Position numbers and translations under genes: made by a program
Notes under the pieces: generated by a model
Seen by the model: the letters and a program-made list of their open reading frames with translations, nothing else
Told to the model about the DNA's origin: nothing
The model's database searches: none
NCBI GenBank assembly: GCA_963678675.1
Contig: OY783192.1
Location: 258,001-322,000, forward strand
Reading direction: 5' to 3'
DNA: 64,000 bases
Origin: Xiphydria camelus
Lineage: Eukaryota; Arthropoda; Insecta; Hymenoptera; Xiphydriidae
In this document: one piece after another, positions 52,209-63,589 of the stretch
Position numbering within the stretch: the stretch's first letter is position 1
Layout: each line of letters begins with the position of its first letter

Positions 52209-53307
52209 CTCTACCCTATACTCGAATTTGTGCCGCGCTGTCGCGATCGAGCGCCACACGCACAAGGCACACAGTGGTGCGGCGAAGCGCCGCACGTGCT
52301 CTGTAGAGGCAACGACGCCGTCTGAGAGATGCGAGGCGCGACGCAGACTCGTCTGCGAGTTGCATAAGGAGAGAGAGCATCTTTTTCGATCGAAGAATGC
52401 GTCAGCACTTGAATTACATAATCGCGGGAGCCCGATTAAAACGTCACTTTTTATCGATATCAAGCACCCGCGAGTCGTAATAAACTAAACGTTTTCATAG
52501 CGAGAAACCATTCTCCCCCGGAAGCCATTCTCTCCCATTGAAATTTGGATGGTAAATTTATTCCATCGAGTAGGGGTACAGAATTTTGCACACGTCCGCC
52601 CGTGTGCGATCGCCAACGTATAGGCTGCGCTTATGGAGGAATTTTTCGAGAGTCGGGGCGTTACGTAACTCGTCCACAGCTCCTTTTCCGTTCATGTGGG
52701 CATGGTTACACGGGGGCGCGCGCGTTTTACTGGCCCACCCGGGCCGTTGTATTCGCCGCGATAATTTATTTACGCCTTCGATCGTCTCGCGGTGTACACG
52801 CGCGGCGTTACTTTATTTATTCCAGAGAGGCACGGGTGTATATATGTACACATTTTCCTCGCTGATACATTACTTTCGCGAAACTGAATTTCACCCGGCG
52901 ACCCGCTTCGGGGCCAATATCCTTCGACGATCTCGCGGGGACAGTGAACATTCGGTCATTCGATTAGCACCAGGGGGGTTAATTCGATGGCTCGTTAGGG
53001 ACTGTCGAAGGCGCGGGGAATATTATTTGACTCTAATTTACATGGTCCGCGCTTCGCAATATTGCCTTGGTAAATACAAACGGAAATATTCTTTTAATTC
53101 TTCAACGTGCAATTTACCGAGTCTTTTGATCTATAAACGCGTCCTTAATTCGTTCGTTTTGCTGACAAAAGAAATAAAAAATAGAATAAATGGAGATACC
53201 GAAGTGTTAATTTTTTTCATTCGATGACTTCAAATAGCGTTTTAATTAAAGTTCACTTGCACAATTATATTGCAAATAACAGTCACTCGCTTATGTATTC
53301 ATAGAGC

Positions 53308-53403
53308 AGATCGAGGCACTTTGCAGCAGGAAGATGGCCCCTCGTTGCTATGGAAAGTCACGTAAACGAGGGGCCAGCTCCATGTGTCAACCTGCTTCGA
53401 TCT
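53308..53403 (+). repeat. GGCCCC-hairpin family, copy 7
   Basis: The core GATGGCCCCTCGTTGCTATGG, GAAAGTCACG and TAAACGAGGGGCCAGC. The outer AGATCGAGGCA pairs with TGCTTCGATCT about 95 bases away, so the stem reaches well beyond the shared core. It lies within the 14-kb intron. Confidence 0.82.
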
Positions 53404-54593
53404 CCCCTTTTACTATAGGTATCTGGAACTGTTACGGTTAATTGATTTTGCTCATTTCTGCCTCTCCTTTAAAATTGCCCATTAAACCGACCGCGACTCG
53501 CGCGGCGTTCCGCGTGCGTTATCACTCACGATTTTCTTCGTCGCCTTTCTACCTACTCTTTCGTTCCACTACGTGCCGCAGCTTTCGCGCATAACCGCCG
53601 CTTACGTTAGCGACGATTTAGATACCTAATCGCGGCCACAATCGCCGCCTTGGAAACGGTGCGCATCGACCTACGATATTATCGCGCGAAGTAGGTCTTA
53701 TCCGATACGAAGTGTCGATACACGCTTCTCTTTCGACACGCGGACATGTGGTCGTTCTTGCGTGCGCGATACTCTTTACATATATATATATTACGAATAA
53801 ACTGATACATAAATATTAATAACACGGCACAATCGCGCGACACGGGCAATTGCAAAATGGCCTAGGCTCGTAAATAAACATCGGTAACGCAACAGCCCAT
53901 AAATTCCTTGGCGGCGACTTCCTCATGATGGCCAACATGGGAGGAAAATGGGAGGGTAAATTGGAAGGAGCGTGGATATGCATGTTTGGCCGTTTTGAGG
54001 ATGTACCGGGTTATTTTGTTCGAACTGTATCTAAATAAGTGCATTCGAAAAAAGTGGTTTTCGCAACGAACATAGATCGTCTATTTCAACGCGCAGTTTC
54101 ATCGCGTCGCCGCCCCCGAGATCGAGTAATTCTTGTATTTTTAGAATTCTTTCGAATCCCAAAATTTCGAAGAATTTTTATCCACATATTTCGAAGTCTC
54201 CACCTTTTCGTACGCAGTTTGGAAGTCGGGTACCGGAAAAATCGCAAATGTAATAATAATAGAAAAACAAAAATAAAGAAATAAAAAAACGAGGTCGGAC
54301 GCGAAGTGTCAATTTCACTCGTCGCGAACGAGTGATAGATGGAAAAATGGCTCATGAGCTTGCGCACTTCGAAAAATAATCGTCAGCCGAATCGGAAGCT
54401 TCGCGAAAGCCGTTCGCAGGATCCGGTATAGTCAGCGAGCATCGCGAGCTATTTTTGCAGCGGACAATTCGGAAGCTCCTCGACCGGAAATACTGTTTAT
54501 ACAGTGCAACGAATAGCGCTAGGGCATCCTTTTCGACGAATCGGAATGTTTACGCTCGCTTGGAGCAACATTTTGAGCAGAAGGAATCATTAT

Positions 54594-54781
54594 ACCGAGG
54601 GAAAAGCTTGCTTGTGATCCGAATAAATATACTATTCGATAGTCCCCCCTGAGAACATATTTATTTGATTCGAATGAATATCGACTAGGTTTATACATAT
54701 AAATATTATTGATTGGATTGTATAATATTTTTATTTCATTCGAATAATGTTTTCATGGTGTAAATAAACTTTTCCCTCGGT
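54594..54781. mobile_element. ACCGAG-ended fold-back element
   Basis: Ends ACCGAGGGAAAAG and CTTTTCCCTCGGT are perfect inverted copies. The interior is rich in TTATTTGATTCGAATAAATA-type sequence. TAT flanks both sides. Same terminal type as 57959-58141 and 63346-63589. Confidence 0.72.
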
Positions 54782-55160
54782 GGATATATATTGGAATTAA
54801 AACTTGTAAGGTAGGGAAAGAAGAATCATACAAACTTCGTGTTACTTTCCTTAAAAAAACAAGAATTACTATATATAGAAATGCGATTAATTTTTCCGAT
54901 GGGTTCTACAGTTACACGTGTATTTATTCACGATAATTATGTCGCTAATTCTTGCGTACACATTGAAAGAGTCTGTTTCTTCGAATTAAACCGTCGAATA
55001 AGTTCAATTGACAAGGTAAAGCTTGTACAATTGCAGATAATTGTTCCTCGGCGGTCTCTACGAGTATTGCGATAGCTGCTTTATTGTTTGTATCGGCTTT
55101 GAACGCGTAAACAATTAAATTACCAGCCGTATATTATTTCAACTCGATTCAACCGGCTTC

Positions 55161-55240
55161 TTAACACGTTCCGTGCCACGTGTACCATTTGTGGTACACT
55201 GACGTGTCAGAAATGGTACATGTGGCACGTAACGTGTTAA
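55161..55240. mobile_element. piggyBac-like miniature element, TTAA family 3
   Basis: 80 bases with intact TTAA at both ends and inverted arms CACGTTCCGTGCCACGTGTACC and GGTACATGTGGCACGTAACGTG. It is almost all stem, with a small inner hairpin (ACCATTTGTGGT). Too short to code for anything. Confidence 0.75.
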
Positions 55241-56721
55241 TCAAAACTAATCGATATTATATGCATGCATTCAACGATTGTAAAAAAAAACGCAGTCACA
55301 TTTCTTTGGCCGAGGAACAAAAAACGCGAGTCTCATCACGATAAAGGTCGCGATTTCCTAGAAAAAAAAAAGGATTTTATCGAAAAAAAATACGACTTTA
55401 TTATGCCGTTCGCCACTCGAGGAGATTTCGCGTTCGGTACTTTCTGGGAAAAAAAGAAGATTAAATAATAACCTCTCCGCCATCGCACGCGTGCTTCTTG
55501 AGGCAAGATGTACGTATCTACTAGCCGGATGTAAAATTATCGACGAAATAAATGAATCTGGTCGACCGAGTCGATTAATCGATTCCGCGGCGTCGAGGAA
55601 TTCGAAAAAAAATCGACGCGTCCGAAAGATTAAGAATAGCCGGAAGGAATGACTGCGGCACCACGTGATCAACAGGTGGTCGAGATCTCCGCTCGCGCAG
55701 CGCGACGAGCCATTGTCGATCTTTCTTAAAGACGTCAAACCGTATCTCGGTCGAACGACCTCTCATTTACGCGTTAATAATTTTAGGGGATCAGAAGATA
55801 CAATCGCGGAATAATCGGCTTTGCGCGTGCGGCTAACTGCTTTCTCGGTAATTCTTCGAAAAGTACGATTAGAACGCACAATGCACGTCATGCCGTTATC
55901 TTCGACTTTACGAAGATTTGGCGGCGGAACACCACAATTTTATCCCAATTACATGAATTCGCGCGAGTATCTCGCAATCTGGAAGATATTCGTTCATCGG
56001 AATTTTACGCGCGGTACAAAAGTCGAAATATGTGGCGACCGACCCTACTCTACTCGGTAACCCTCTTCATATACTTACGCGCGAGACTTATCGCGTGCAG
56101 TATGAGGCAAGCTGAGCAACAAACGTTATAGAACGCTGCTCGCGCGTCGCACGTGATACGTATTTTCTTGCGAAAGAAAATACGCTGAAGAAAGGAGAAG
56201 CGCTGATAAGCGTCGCTAATGCGACTGGAATAACAATGCCGATGGTCAATAATCCGTGTATGGATCATTTAATTATATTAGGACATCTATAGTAAATTAT
56301 CTAAAATGTGAAATCGACAGTATCGATGATTATTTTGAGTATTCGTCCATTTCTTCTTCTCTTTCAGAGTTTCATCCGCAAAAGTCATTAAGAATAGATG
56401 AGGAAATTTTATGTAACCGGAAATGTTATTAATTATATCGCTTGGACAAAGTGTATTTAACGAATGATATAGTTTTTGAAAATTGACGAGCACGTAGTTT
56501 CTTTAGTTACATTTTCCGACTGGATTTTCTCCGATTTTTCACAAGCCCTACCAATTCAATTCGAAATGATTTTGCAATGAGAAATAAAAAAATACAATAA
56601 CATCGCACAGTGCGATTTCCATCCTGGGAATAAGAATTAGTTTCGAATAAATACGACAATCGAATATTTCCAACAGCACATTTATTTGATTCGAATAAAT
56701 ATCCATTAGATCCAAATATTA

Positions 56722-56932
56722 CACAATTCAATCAATAATATTTATCTAAACCTAATCAACATTCGTTCAAATCAAATAAATACATTTTATCACCATATTT
56801 ATTTGAAGCAACCCCTATTTTTTTATAACAATATTTATCAATAATATTTACTTCAATCTAATCAACATTCGTTCAAATCAAATAAATACGCTATTACCAT
56901 ATTTATCTGAAGCAACCCCTATTTTTTATCAA
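56722..56932 (+). repeat. tandem repeat, 106-base unit, two copies
   Basis: CTAATCAACATTCGTTCAAA starts at 56752 and again at 56858. The following AATAAATAC, CATATTTAT-TGAAGCAACCCC and T-tract also recur at the same offset. The unit resembles the interior of the ACCGAG-ended elements nearby. Confidence 0.7.
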
Positions 56933-57958
56933 CCTATACTCTCGAATAGACCGTCCATTCACCCCTTCCGGCATACACGTGGGTGCGCGTGGCCGCGTTC
57001 TCCGAGTTCCAAAAGAAACGACCGACCGACCGACGAGCGCGTTGGCAGAAACGAGGAGAGAGAGAGAGAGAGAGAGAGGACTCTGAGTTTAGTCGCGAAG
57101 AGTTCAAGGGGGTTATCAAGTCAAGGGGATAAAAGTCATCCTATCGTTCGGCGGACGTTACGCTCGCGCCCGCGCTCTCTTTTTCATTGGTTCACCGGAT
57201 AATCATTCCGACTCTCGACACCATTCCGATAAACGGCACGTATAAATACGCCAACTTTGTCATTTCATCCCCTCAATGTGTTTGGCGTGTTCGCGCGTTA
57301 ACTGCACATTGACGAGGCTCCGACGATAATTATTGGTGCTTCCCCGGGACGCTCGTTTGGGTCTGCGAGGACAGTTTCTCTTTCGTGAACGTCAAAACAC
57401 GGCGGGAATCGCTCTGGCGGAGGTGCCCGACGTCGAGTAACGCGGAAGGTACTAGATAAATCGATGGAAGAGAGTTAAAAGGGCGATTTTTGTATCATTA
57501 GCGTAAATTAACGCGAGGATGGAGAGTGAAAATGGTGCATGCAAAACACAAAAGTCGGTTAATTCTGAAGGAATATCGACTTATTGGTTATTCTTTCCTA
57601 GATATACTTATAAGAAGAGACCAATATTTTGTTAGATTTGCTAATAGAGAATTTAAGTATTCTGTAGAAACGAATCAATAGTAGTTCTTGTTTGGTCAGT
57701 ATTATTGACACTTCTGGTCATTCTTACTAAACTTCTTAACAAGAATTTCTATATCTAATTGCTTTACTATATAAATAGTCGAGTCCTTATTAGTAATCGA
57801 CACCAAGAATTTCTCTGATCGTATCGAGCGATAATTTCTTTCAACAGTTTCTCTCGATTTTGTATCTTTTTTGATTCTCTTCTCTTGAAAAAGAACGTAC
57901 TTCTCCCTCTCTTTCTTTTCATATACCCAGGAAAACATTTATTTGAATACGCGCGCGA

Positions 57959-58141
57959 ACCGAGTAAAAAATCTATTCAAAATGAATAGAAATTTATTTA
58001 CATCAAGGGAAGAAAAAAGAAACTTCGAAATTATAGTGGAGCATTCGTTTAGTTTAAACATACTTTTATTCGATATGAATAAATTTCCATCTGCGACTAA
58101 GAAAAAGTTTACGTTCATATTCAAATAAATTTTTCCTCGGT
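57959..58141. mobile_element. ACCGAG-ended fold-back element, diverged
   Basis: Begins ACCGAGTAAAAAAT and ends ATTTTTCCTCGGT, with AATAGAAATTTATTTA-type inner arms that pair imperfectly. Non-coding; apparent long frames on the minus strand here run through the element. Confidence 0.55.
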
Positions 58142-60629
58142 GTATATAAAGTGCGCAGTGTACTTTGCGCCCATTTTCCCAATAAACCGCCGAACTCCCG
58201 AGAATCGCCTCCGCTTGCTGTCTCGACGAGGTTCCGTAAGAACGAGGAGGAACGGCAATCGCAATGTACAACAGCGGGAGACGGACGTCCCAATAACGAC
58301 AGTCGATTACCTTATTTTCGAATTTAGTTCGGGGAAATTTTCCGGCGTCACTCGGCGTGTGGACACTTCGAGAGTGTTCGAGAATTCGGAGCGCGTTGCA
58401 ATCGGATCGAACGCGTAGGAGAGATGTGCTCACCGAGAAAATATATAAAGCGAGGGAAAGTCGCGAGGGTCGCGCGTTCGTTCTCTCGGCTCCCTTCAGA
58501 CGCGCTGGAAACGCGCGGTGCACATATAATTCTGGTGCGCGGAGCGAATTTACAACGGAGGGCGAGTGAGGATCGCGCGCGGAGTTCGGTCGCGATCGGC
58601 GCTACAGCGGTGCGACGCGGGAAAGCATCTCGACGGGGCGCAAAGCTGTGTCGCGCTGGGAATCCCCGTTTCGCGCGCGCCGTGTGTCTCTCTCGCTCCC
58701 GAAGGCGAGGCGATCGCCCCTTCTCGCTTTCATCGGATCGGACGCGCGTTATTACGGCGGTCAAAGTGACGTTGGGGAAAAATGACGGCAGACGCGAGGG
58801 AGGATGTCCATGACGACGAGGACGTCGTAATGATGCTGGTCCTTAGGAGAACTACTGTAATTATTTATTTTCCCGCGTTGAGATTTGACGGCGTGGCTCG
58901 CACTGGACGGTGTTTCGTCGCGAATATCGAAGTGCACTGTGTGAAAAGTTTTTATATTAAACTCTCTTCATGGTACTCTGATGAAGTTTTTATCATACAA
59001 GTTTGTCTATTAAAATTACTATACGCGATTGAAGCAATTAAATTTACTACAGATTTGATTAAGAAATTTACCATAAAATCACTTTAAATGTGTACCAAAA
59101 TTGAAACATCTCTCCAGGAAAAACTATACAATTCAAAACTCTTCGAAAATTACAAATAATTCATAGTGATCCACATGATTGCGCTTGATTTGCAAGTTTA
59201 TAATTCTTTTGTATTGAAAATGTACAACAAATTTACAAATCCTTTTAACAATGTGCATGATATGTATGATCGAGAGCTGTTCGATGAGGCATTATTTTCG
59301 TTAATTGCGACGTAGCGAATGGAAAATATTTACGAGTATTTCGTGATTTTAGTATAATCGGTGGACAATTTCTTCTCTTTCGCTTTCCTCATTCTCTCAT
59401 CCTATTCATGTGACTTTGAATGTAATTCGCAGTGTCGAGTGCAGCCAATGCATTTCTTCATTCATTTACCATCATATTATACAAACACCATAAAGCACTT
59501 TGTAGATGATACTAACGCGTTTGTGATATTTAAAACGAGAAATGGTAGTAATTACGATGCCCAGCACTCAAGAGTCGTTGGTAAAATCACTATCGCGATA
59601 AATAGTCCTAATTACACGGCCGGATGACCCCACAACGAGACCATCACTCATCCGTGAAAATTAAAGGCAGTGTCGTTTTTAAGAGAAACGTGGCATTAAT
59701 ACGCTATATGACTCGAAATTCTTCGAGTTTACTCAAAACCATCACTAAAATAATTCGCTTCAATATAGTAATATACCGAAATAAATTAAAGAGTCTCGAT
59801 CATTGTATCGTAGTCACAAACACTATAAAGTTTATTTTCCACGGAACATTTTAATATCCTCAGCCATATTTTTATTTCTGCATACAATCAAAAATGAATA
59901 AAAATTATTTCAAAGTACTTTTAAGAGTCTGATTTATTTTAACGATATATAGAAACCCAAATATACTCTAAACCGTCGTTTTAACAGAATAAAAAGTAAA
60001 TTATCGATATTAAAGTGCGTTCAGAGACTTGTGAGATTTTCCGCGTCAATTTACCGTCCAGTACCAGCCGGTTCGACTTATTTTTTCCGGTTTTGTCCGA
60101 TTCATGCGGTCATCGTATCGTGAGCGAGCGAAAAAAATGAACGGCTCGTGTGCGGCGATTCAAATAATCGGGAATCCGAGTGTTATCGTGTATCGTTCCA
60201 GTTTTATCCGGTTATTCGTTTCGACACAACTTAATGATCCTATATATACGTATATAAAAAATAAATGGTATAGTTTCTCTTTGATCGAGGAGGAAGACGC
60301 GGAGAGGGGCATAAATATTTCGAAATTATTCTCCAAGAAATGAATTCTTCTACAGACGCTCGTTCGTTTCGTGCTTCAAAATTGCGATTATCTCTCTATC
60401 CACGAACTTGAGGCCACAAAATTGATCTAAAACTTTTCGAAGACGACGTTCGGATCTACGAAAAAGTTGTATAAAAACATACCAAAAAAGTTCACAGATG
60501 AGGAGATAATCGCGATAGAAGTTCAAACTGATAAACGAGCTACGCTTAACGTTTCCTCTCCCTTTCAAAATTCGATGTCGATCGTTTCGACGTCGGATTT
60601 ACGACCGACGGCTCTCCCGGCGTCGGCAG

Positions 60630-60656
60630 AGAGGGAGAGAGAGAGAGAGAGAGAGA
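60630..60656 (+). repeat. (AG)n microsatellite just before the shared exon
   Basis: A GAGAGA tract ending about 70 bases before the acceptor at 60723. It lies outside the pyrimidine tract and probably has no role in splicing. Confidence 0.8.
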
Positions 60657-60723
60657 CAAGCAGAGGAGGGAGACGAGAAAATCGGAGTAAAAATGACAAC
60701 CGAACGAATTTTCCTTCTTTCAG

Positions 60724-61167
60724 GAGCGCTCGATCCTTCCGAAGTACTACACGAGAGTGCCGTCGATCGGCAGATCGTCGACGACAAGTACCAGCCTCGT
60801 GTCGGACTGCGCGTCGAACTCCACCCTCGTGACGAACGCGAGTCCCTTCAACAGTCAGATCACCCTGTTGAGCGACAGGAAGAGCGCCGCCACCCAGCCG
60901 ACGAGCAATCACTACTATGCGGAAAACTTGAAGAACACCCACCAGACCTCGCTCAACAAGTCGCAGATCTACAGCCCTTTGGACAAGGACGTGGACTACA
61001 GGCAGCTCGATCCGCTGCTCGTCAACAAAGACGTGCTACACAGTCCCGATACAAAAGTGCTCATGGATTCGCAGGACATGAAGAAGTCGGCGGACGTCGT
61101 GCCACTGAGGGCGTGCCAATTCCAGCGGGAGAGGACGCCCGTGAAGACTCAACATTACACCACTCAG
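60724..61167 (+). CDS. shared internal coding exon of unrecognised gene
   Basis: Acceptor TTCCTTCTTTCAG at 60723; donor CAG|GTCAGT after 61167; 148 codons, phase 0 at both ends. The frame begins ERSILPKYYTRVPSIGRSS and is rich in Ser, Thr, Asn and Asp, with YAENLKNTHQTSLNKSQIY, then DVDYRQLDPLLVNKDVLHS and a basic QRERTPVKTQHYTTQ end. Codon use has third-base GC bias, as expected of a real exon against the A+T-rich surroundings. There is no membrane segment or coiled coil, and no domain that I recognise; it looks like a phosphorylatable, disordered N-terminal region of a cytoplasmic or membrane-associated protein. It joins in frame to the exon at 46594 and could join those at 37163 and 32698. 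The gene continues past 64000. Confidence 0.75.
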
Positions 61168-61301
61168 GTCAGTGTCTATACTTTTCCTATTGTGTGGCGT
61201 TTTTTTTTCCTAAATCGATATAAGCAATCCGTGGTCTTCGATCAGTGGTCAAAAGCCCACGTGTCATTCGATTATTGGTTCTATGTGCGCGAAGACGCTG
61301 C

Positions 61302-61584
61302 ATTGAGAAAACAGTTGATTTGTAGTTGATAATTTTTTTTTTTCGAATATAACGAAATAAATATTTCGTTTGGTCAAACAAATATTCGTTAAATGGGAAT
61401 TTTGGCTTGTGATCCAACGATTTTTATTTGACAGGAATAAATGTTTCAGGGTCTAATAACTGTTCGATCGAAATAAAATGTTCTATGATAATTAACATAG
61501 GTATTTCATTTTTGAAATAAATATTTATTTCCTCATATTCGAAGCTACGTTTATTAACTATAAATAAACTGTTTTTCCAGAGTG
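61302..61584. mobile_element. fold-back element, about 283 bases
   Basis: The arms ATTGAGAAAACAGTTGATTT and the complement near AAATAAACTGTTTTTCCAG pair for about 70 bases, including TTCGAATAT and GAAATAAATATTT. The ends are related to 63346-63589, but the terminal ACCGAG has decayed. Confidence 0.7.
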
Positions 61585-62138
61585 CAGCAAAGTTTTTCAT
61601 CCGCTCTCGCGAGTAATGCGCATACAGGGGCGAGTCGATTCCTCTATTCTCCATAGTTAAGACGAACAAAATTAATTACAAAAGACAACATTTATTTAAT
61701 TAATTGAAATGAAAGGATATCTCAGCAGCTGGTTGACCCTAGCTTCAGCCGTCAAATGTTTGCAAATCTGTCCTGCACCGGTGTAGCGCATGGCCCCGAG
61801 CACGAATGCTACACCAGTGCTACACCAGTACTGCCCCAGTGCAGGCGATCGAAAACGTTAAATGCCTTCCGCCGTTTCGTCTCCGACGAATACCATAGAA
61901 ATGAATCAACACGCGGGCTCCGCGAGTCGAATGCAGCCGCGGTGAGTCGCGGTGCGACTTTCGTTTCGATTCCCGGAAAGGCGGTACATTCACGGCCGGC
62001 GCCTAATCACCGGTCGTTATACGCGCGACCTTTCGGTATCTGTCGCGTAGAAATAGAGTCGTCGTTGCAACGAAATCGATCGCGCTCGAATTCGAGAAAG
62101 GCGCCACCGAGCGATAACGATCCGTAAAATGCGCGCAC

Positions 62139-62151
62139 TCTCTCTCTCTCT

Positions 62152-62212
<61 letters not shown>
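62139..62212 (+). repeat. (CT)n microsatellite
   Basis: About 74 bases of almost pure CT with two TTT interruptions. It creates long artificial frames of Arg-Glu or Ser-Leu repeats in several frames; none is a gene. Confidence 0.92.
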
Positions 62213-62214
<2 letters not shown>

Positions 62215-62804
62215 GCGCCGCGTCGACGTCGAATTCGTCAGTCGGTCGCCGAGAGGAATTCGAACTTTCCTCTGCTGCGGGCGCTTGGCGCGCTGGGCCG
62301 GCGCATGCGCGGGGCGCAGCCCGTGAAAATTTGTCGCGCCGAGCACGCGCTGCAACTTTGTACAGGCGAGTCAGAGACCCGACGGCGCCTCTGCGTGAGC
62401 ACGTGGCGCGTATCATTCCCAATTCCACTTTTCGATATCTCGCGAGGCGAATACGACGGCTCGACGTTCTCTCGTATACGAGTCGTCGTGGAATATGGTT
62501 ATATAGCAAAGATTTAGGTCGGGACCTATCTACGTAAGTTCGGCCAAGCTGTACAATGCCGACGATGATTCGAATAATCGGATTTGGGGTATCTGTAGAT
62601 CGCGATATAAATCGACCGCGTAAGCCTCTTCGTGGTAGCTGTAAGAAGATTTCGTGGCGATGAAGTCGTGCGCATTTACATCTCACGAAAGAACTAAAGC
62701 GTGATCTCTTCCGAACGCGACATCATGACAATGAAGAATTTATGCAAAAAATATAGCGATACACGTTCGATCTAGTCGTGAAAAGTATTCCTACAGCTAC
62801 TGGT

Positions 62805-62808
<4 letters not shown>

Positions 62809-62854
<46 letters not shown>
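62809..62854 (+). repeat. (AG)n microsatellite inside an inverted-repeat arm
   Basis: A pure AG tract of 46 bases between TGGTATAC and TCCGGACTT. The partner arm lacks it. Confidence 0.93.
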
Positions 62855-62856
<2 letters not shown>

Positions 62857-63345
62857 CGGACTTGGATCTGCAACATAGCAAATATAGTGTGTATACGGTT
62901 TCATGTAAGTATAGGTACACGCAAAAAAAACCAGTAATTTTGACGGTTTCATCCAGTAGCGCTGAGATTCGAGCTGATTTTCAAGAATTTGTACAGAGAA
63001 CATAATATTTCTATTTATAAGTTTATAACTGTACAAGTACTAGTTCAACCAGATATAGTATCTGTTTCCACAGGAATTTCTATCGGTTTTTGAGGAAGAA
63101 CACCTAATTACCGTGTAATTCTGTAAAGTGTCCTGGGCGAAATCGTAGTTTATGCTATAGTCAAATTGTAATTCGTACAGTTCCTTCTGTTCCATGTAGA
63201 TGATAAGCGTTATCGCTGATTGGTCGTAGTGGGTAGGAGAAATTAAGCAGGATTGTCAATGATGAAACTTCTAAACTGAGGTAGGTAACCTGATTCTAAC
63301 CAGAACTAGAGTTGAATCTAGTAAAAATCAAGCGTACTCACTTGT

Positions 63346-63589
63346 ACCGAGAAAACAGTTTATTTGCAGTTAGTAAATGTTTGTTTGAATGTGGCGAAAT
63401 AAATGTTTCTTTGGGCTACGGAAATATTTGTTAATTATTTATTTGGTACAATGAAATCCTTCGAGGCAACCACTTTTGAATGAAATAAACATTTTAATAA
63501 TAATCATACATTTTCTTGACCTAACGAAATATTTATTTCGCCGTATTTAAAATTACATTTATTAACTATTAATAAACTGTCTTCTCGGT
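63346..63589. mobile_element. ACCGAG-ended fold-back element in the loop
   Basis: Begins ACCGAGAAAACAGTTTATTT and ends AATAAACTGTCTTCTCGGT. Inner arms (TTAGTAAATG, GGCGAAATAAAT) pair with their complements near 63530-63570. It is inserted between the two arms of the larger inverted repeat. Confidence 0.75.

Larger units (their letters stand above)
46663..60723 (+). other. large intron (about 14 kb) between coding exons
   Basis: Spliced out if the exons at 46594 and 60724 join. It contains hairpin copy 7, repeat Z copy B, fold-backs at 52022, 54594, 55161 and 57959, a 106-base tandem repeat at 56722, (AG)n at about 57056-57078, and CpG-rich patches near 48.4-48.7, 52.2-52.9 and 58.2-58.8 kb, which could be further promoters. 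No other supported exon. Confidence 0.5.

Noticed and set aside
57939..58523. 194-codon minus-strand frame
   Set aside because: Its 3' part lies inside the fold-back at 57959-58141 and the rest has no family resemblance or splice context.
62003..62686. 227-codon minus-strand frame
   Set aside because: It runs through the (CT)n tract, giving Arg-Glu repeats; flanks are CpG-rich and show no domain.
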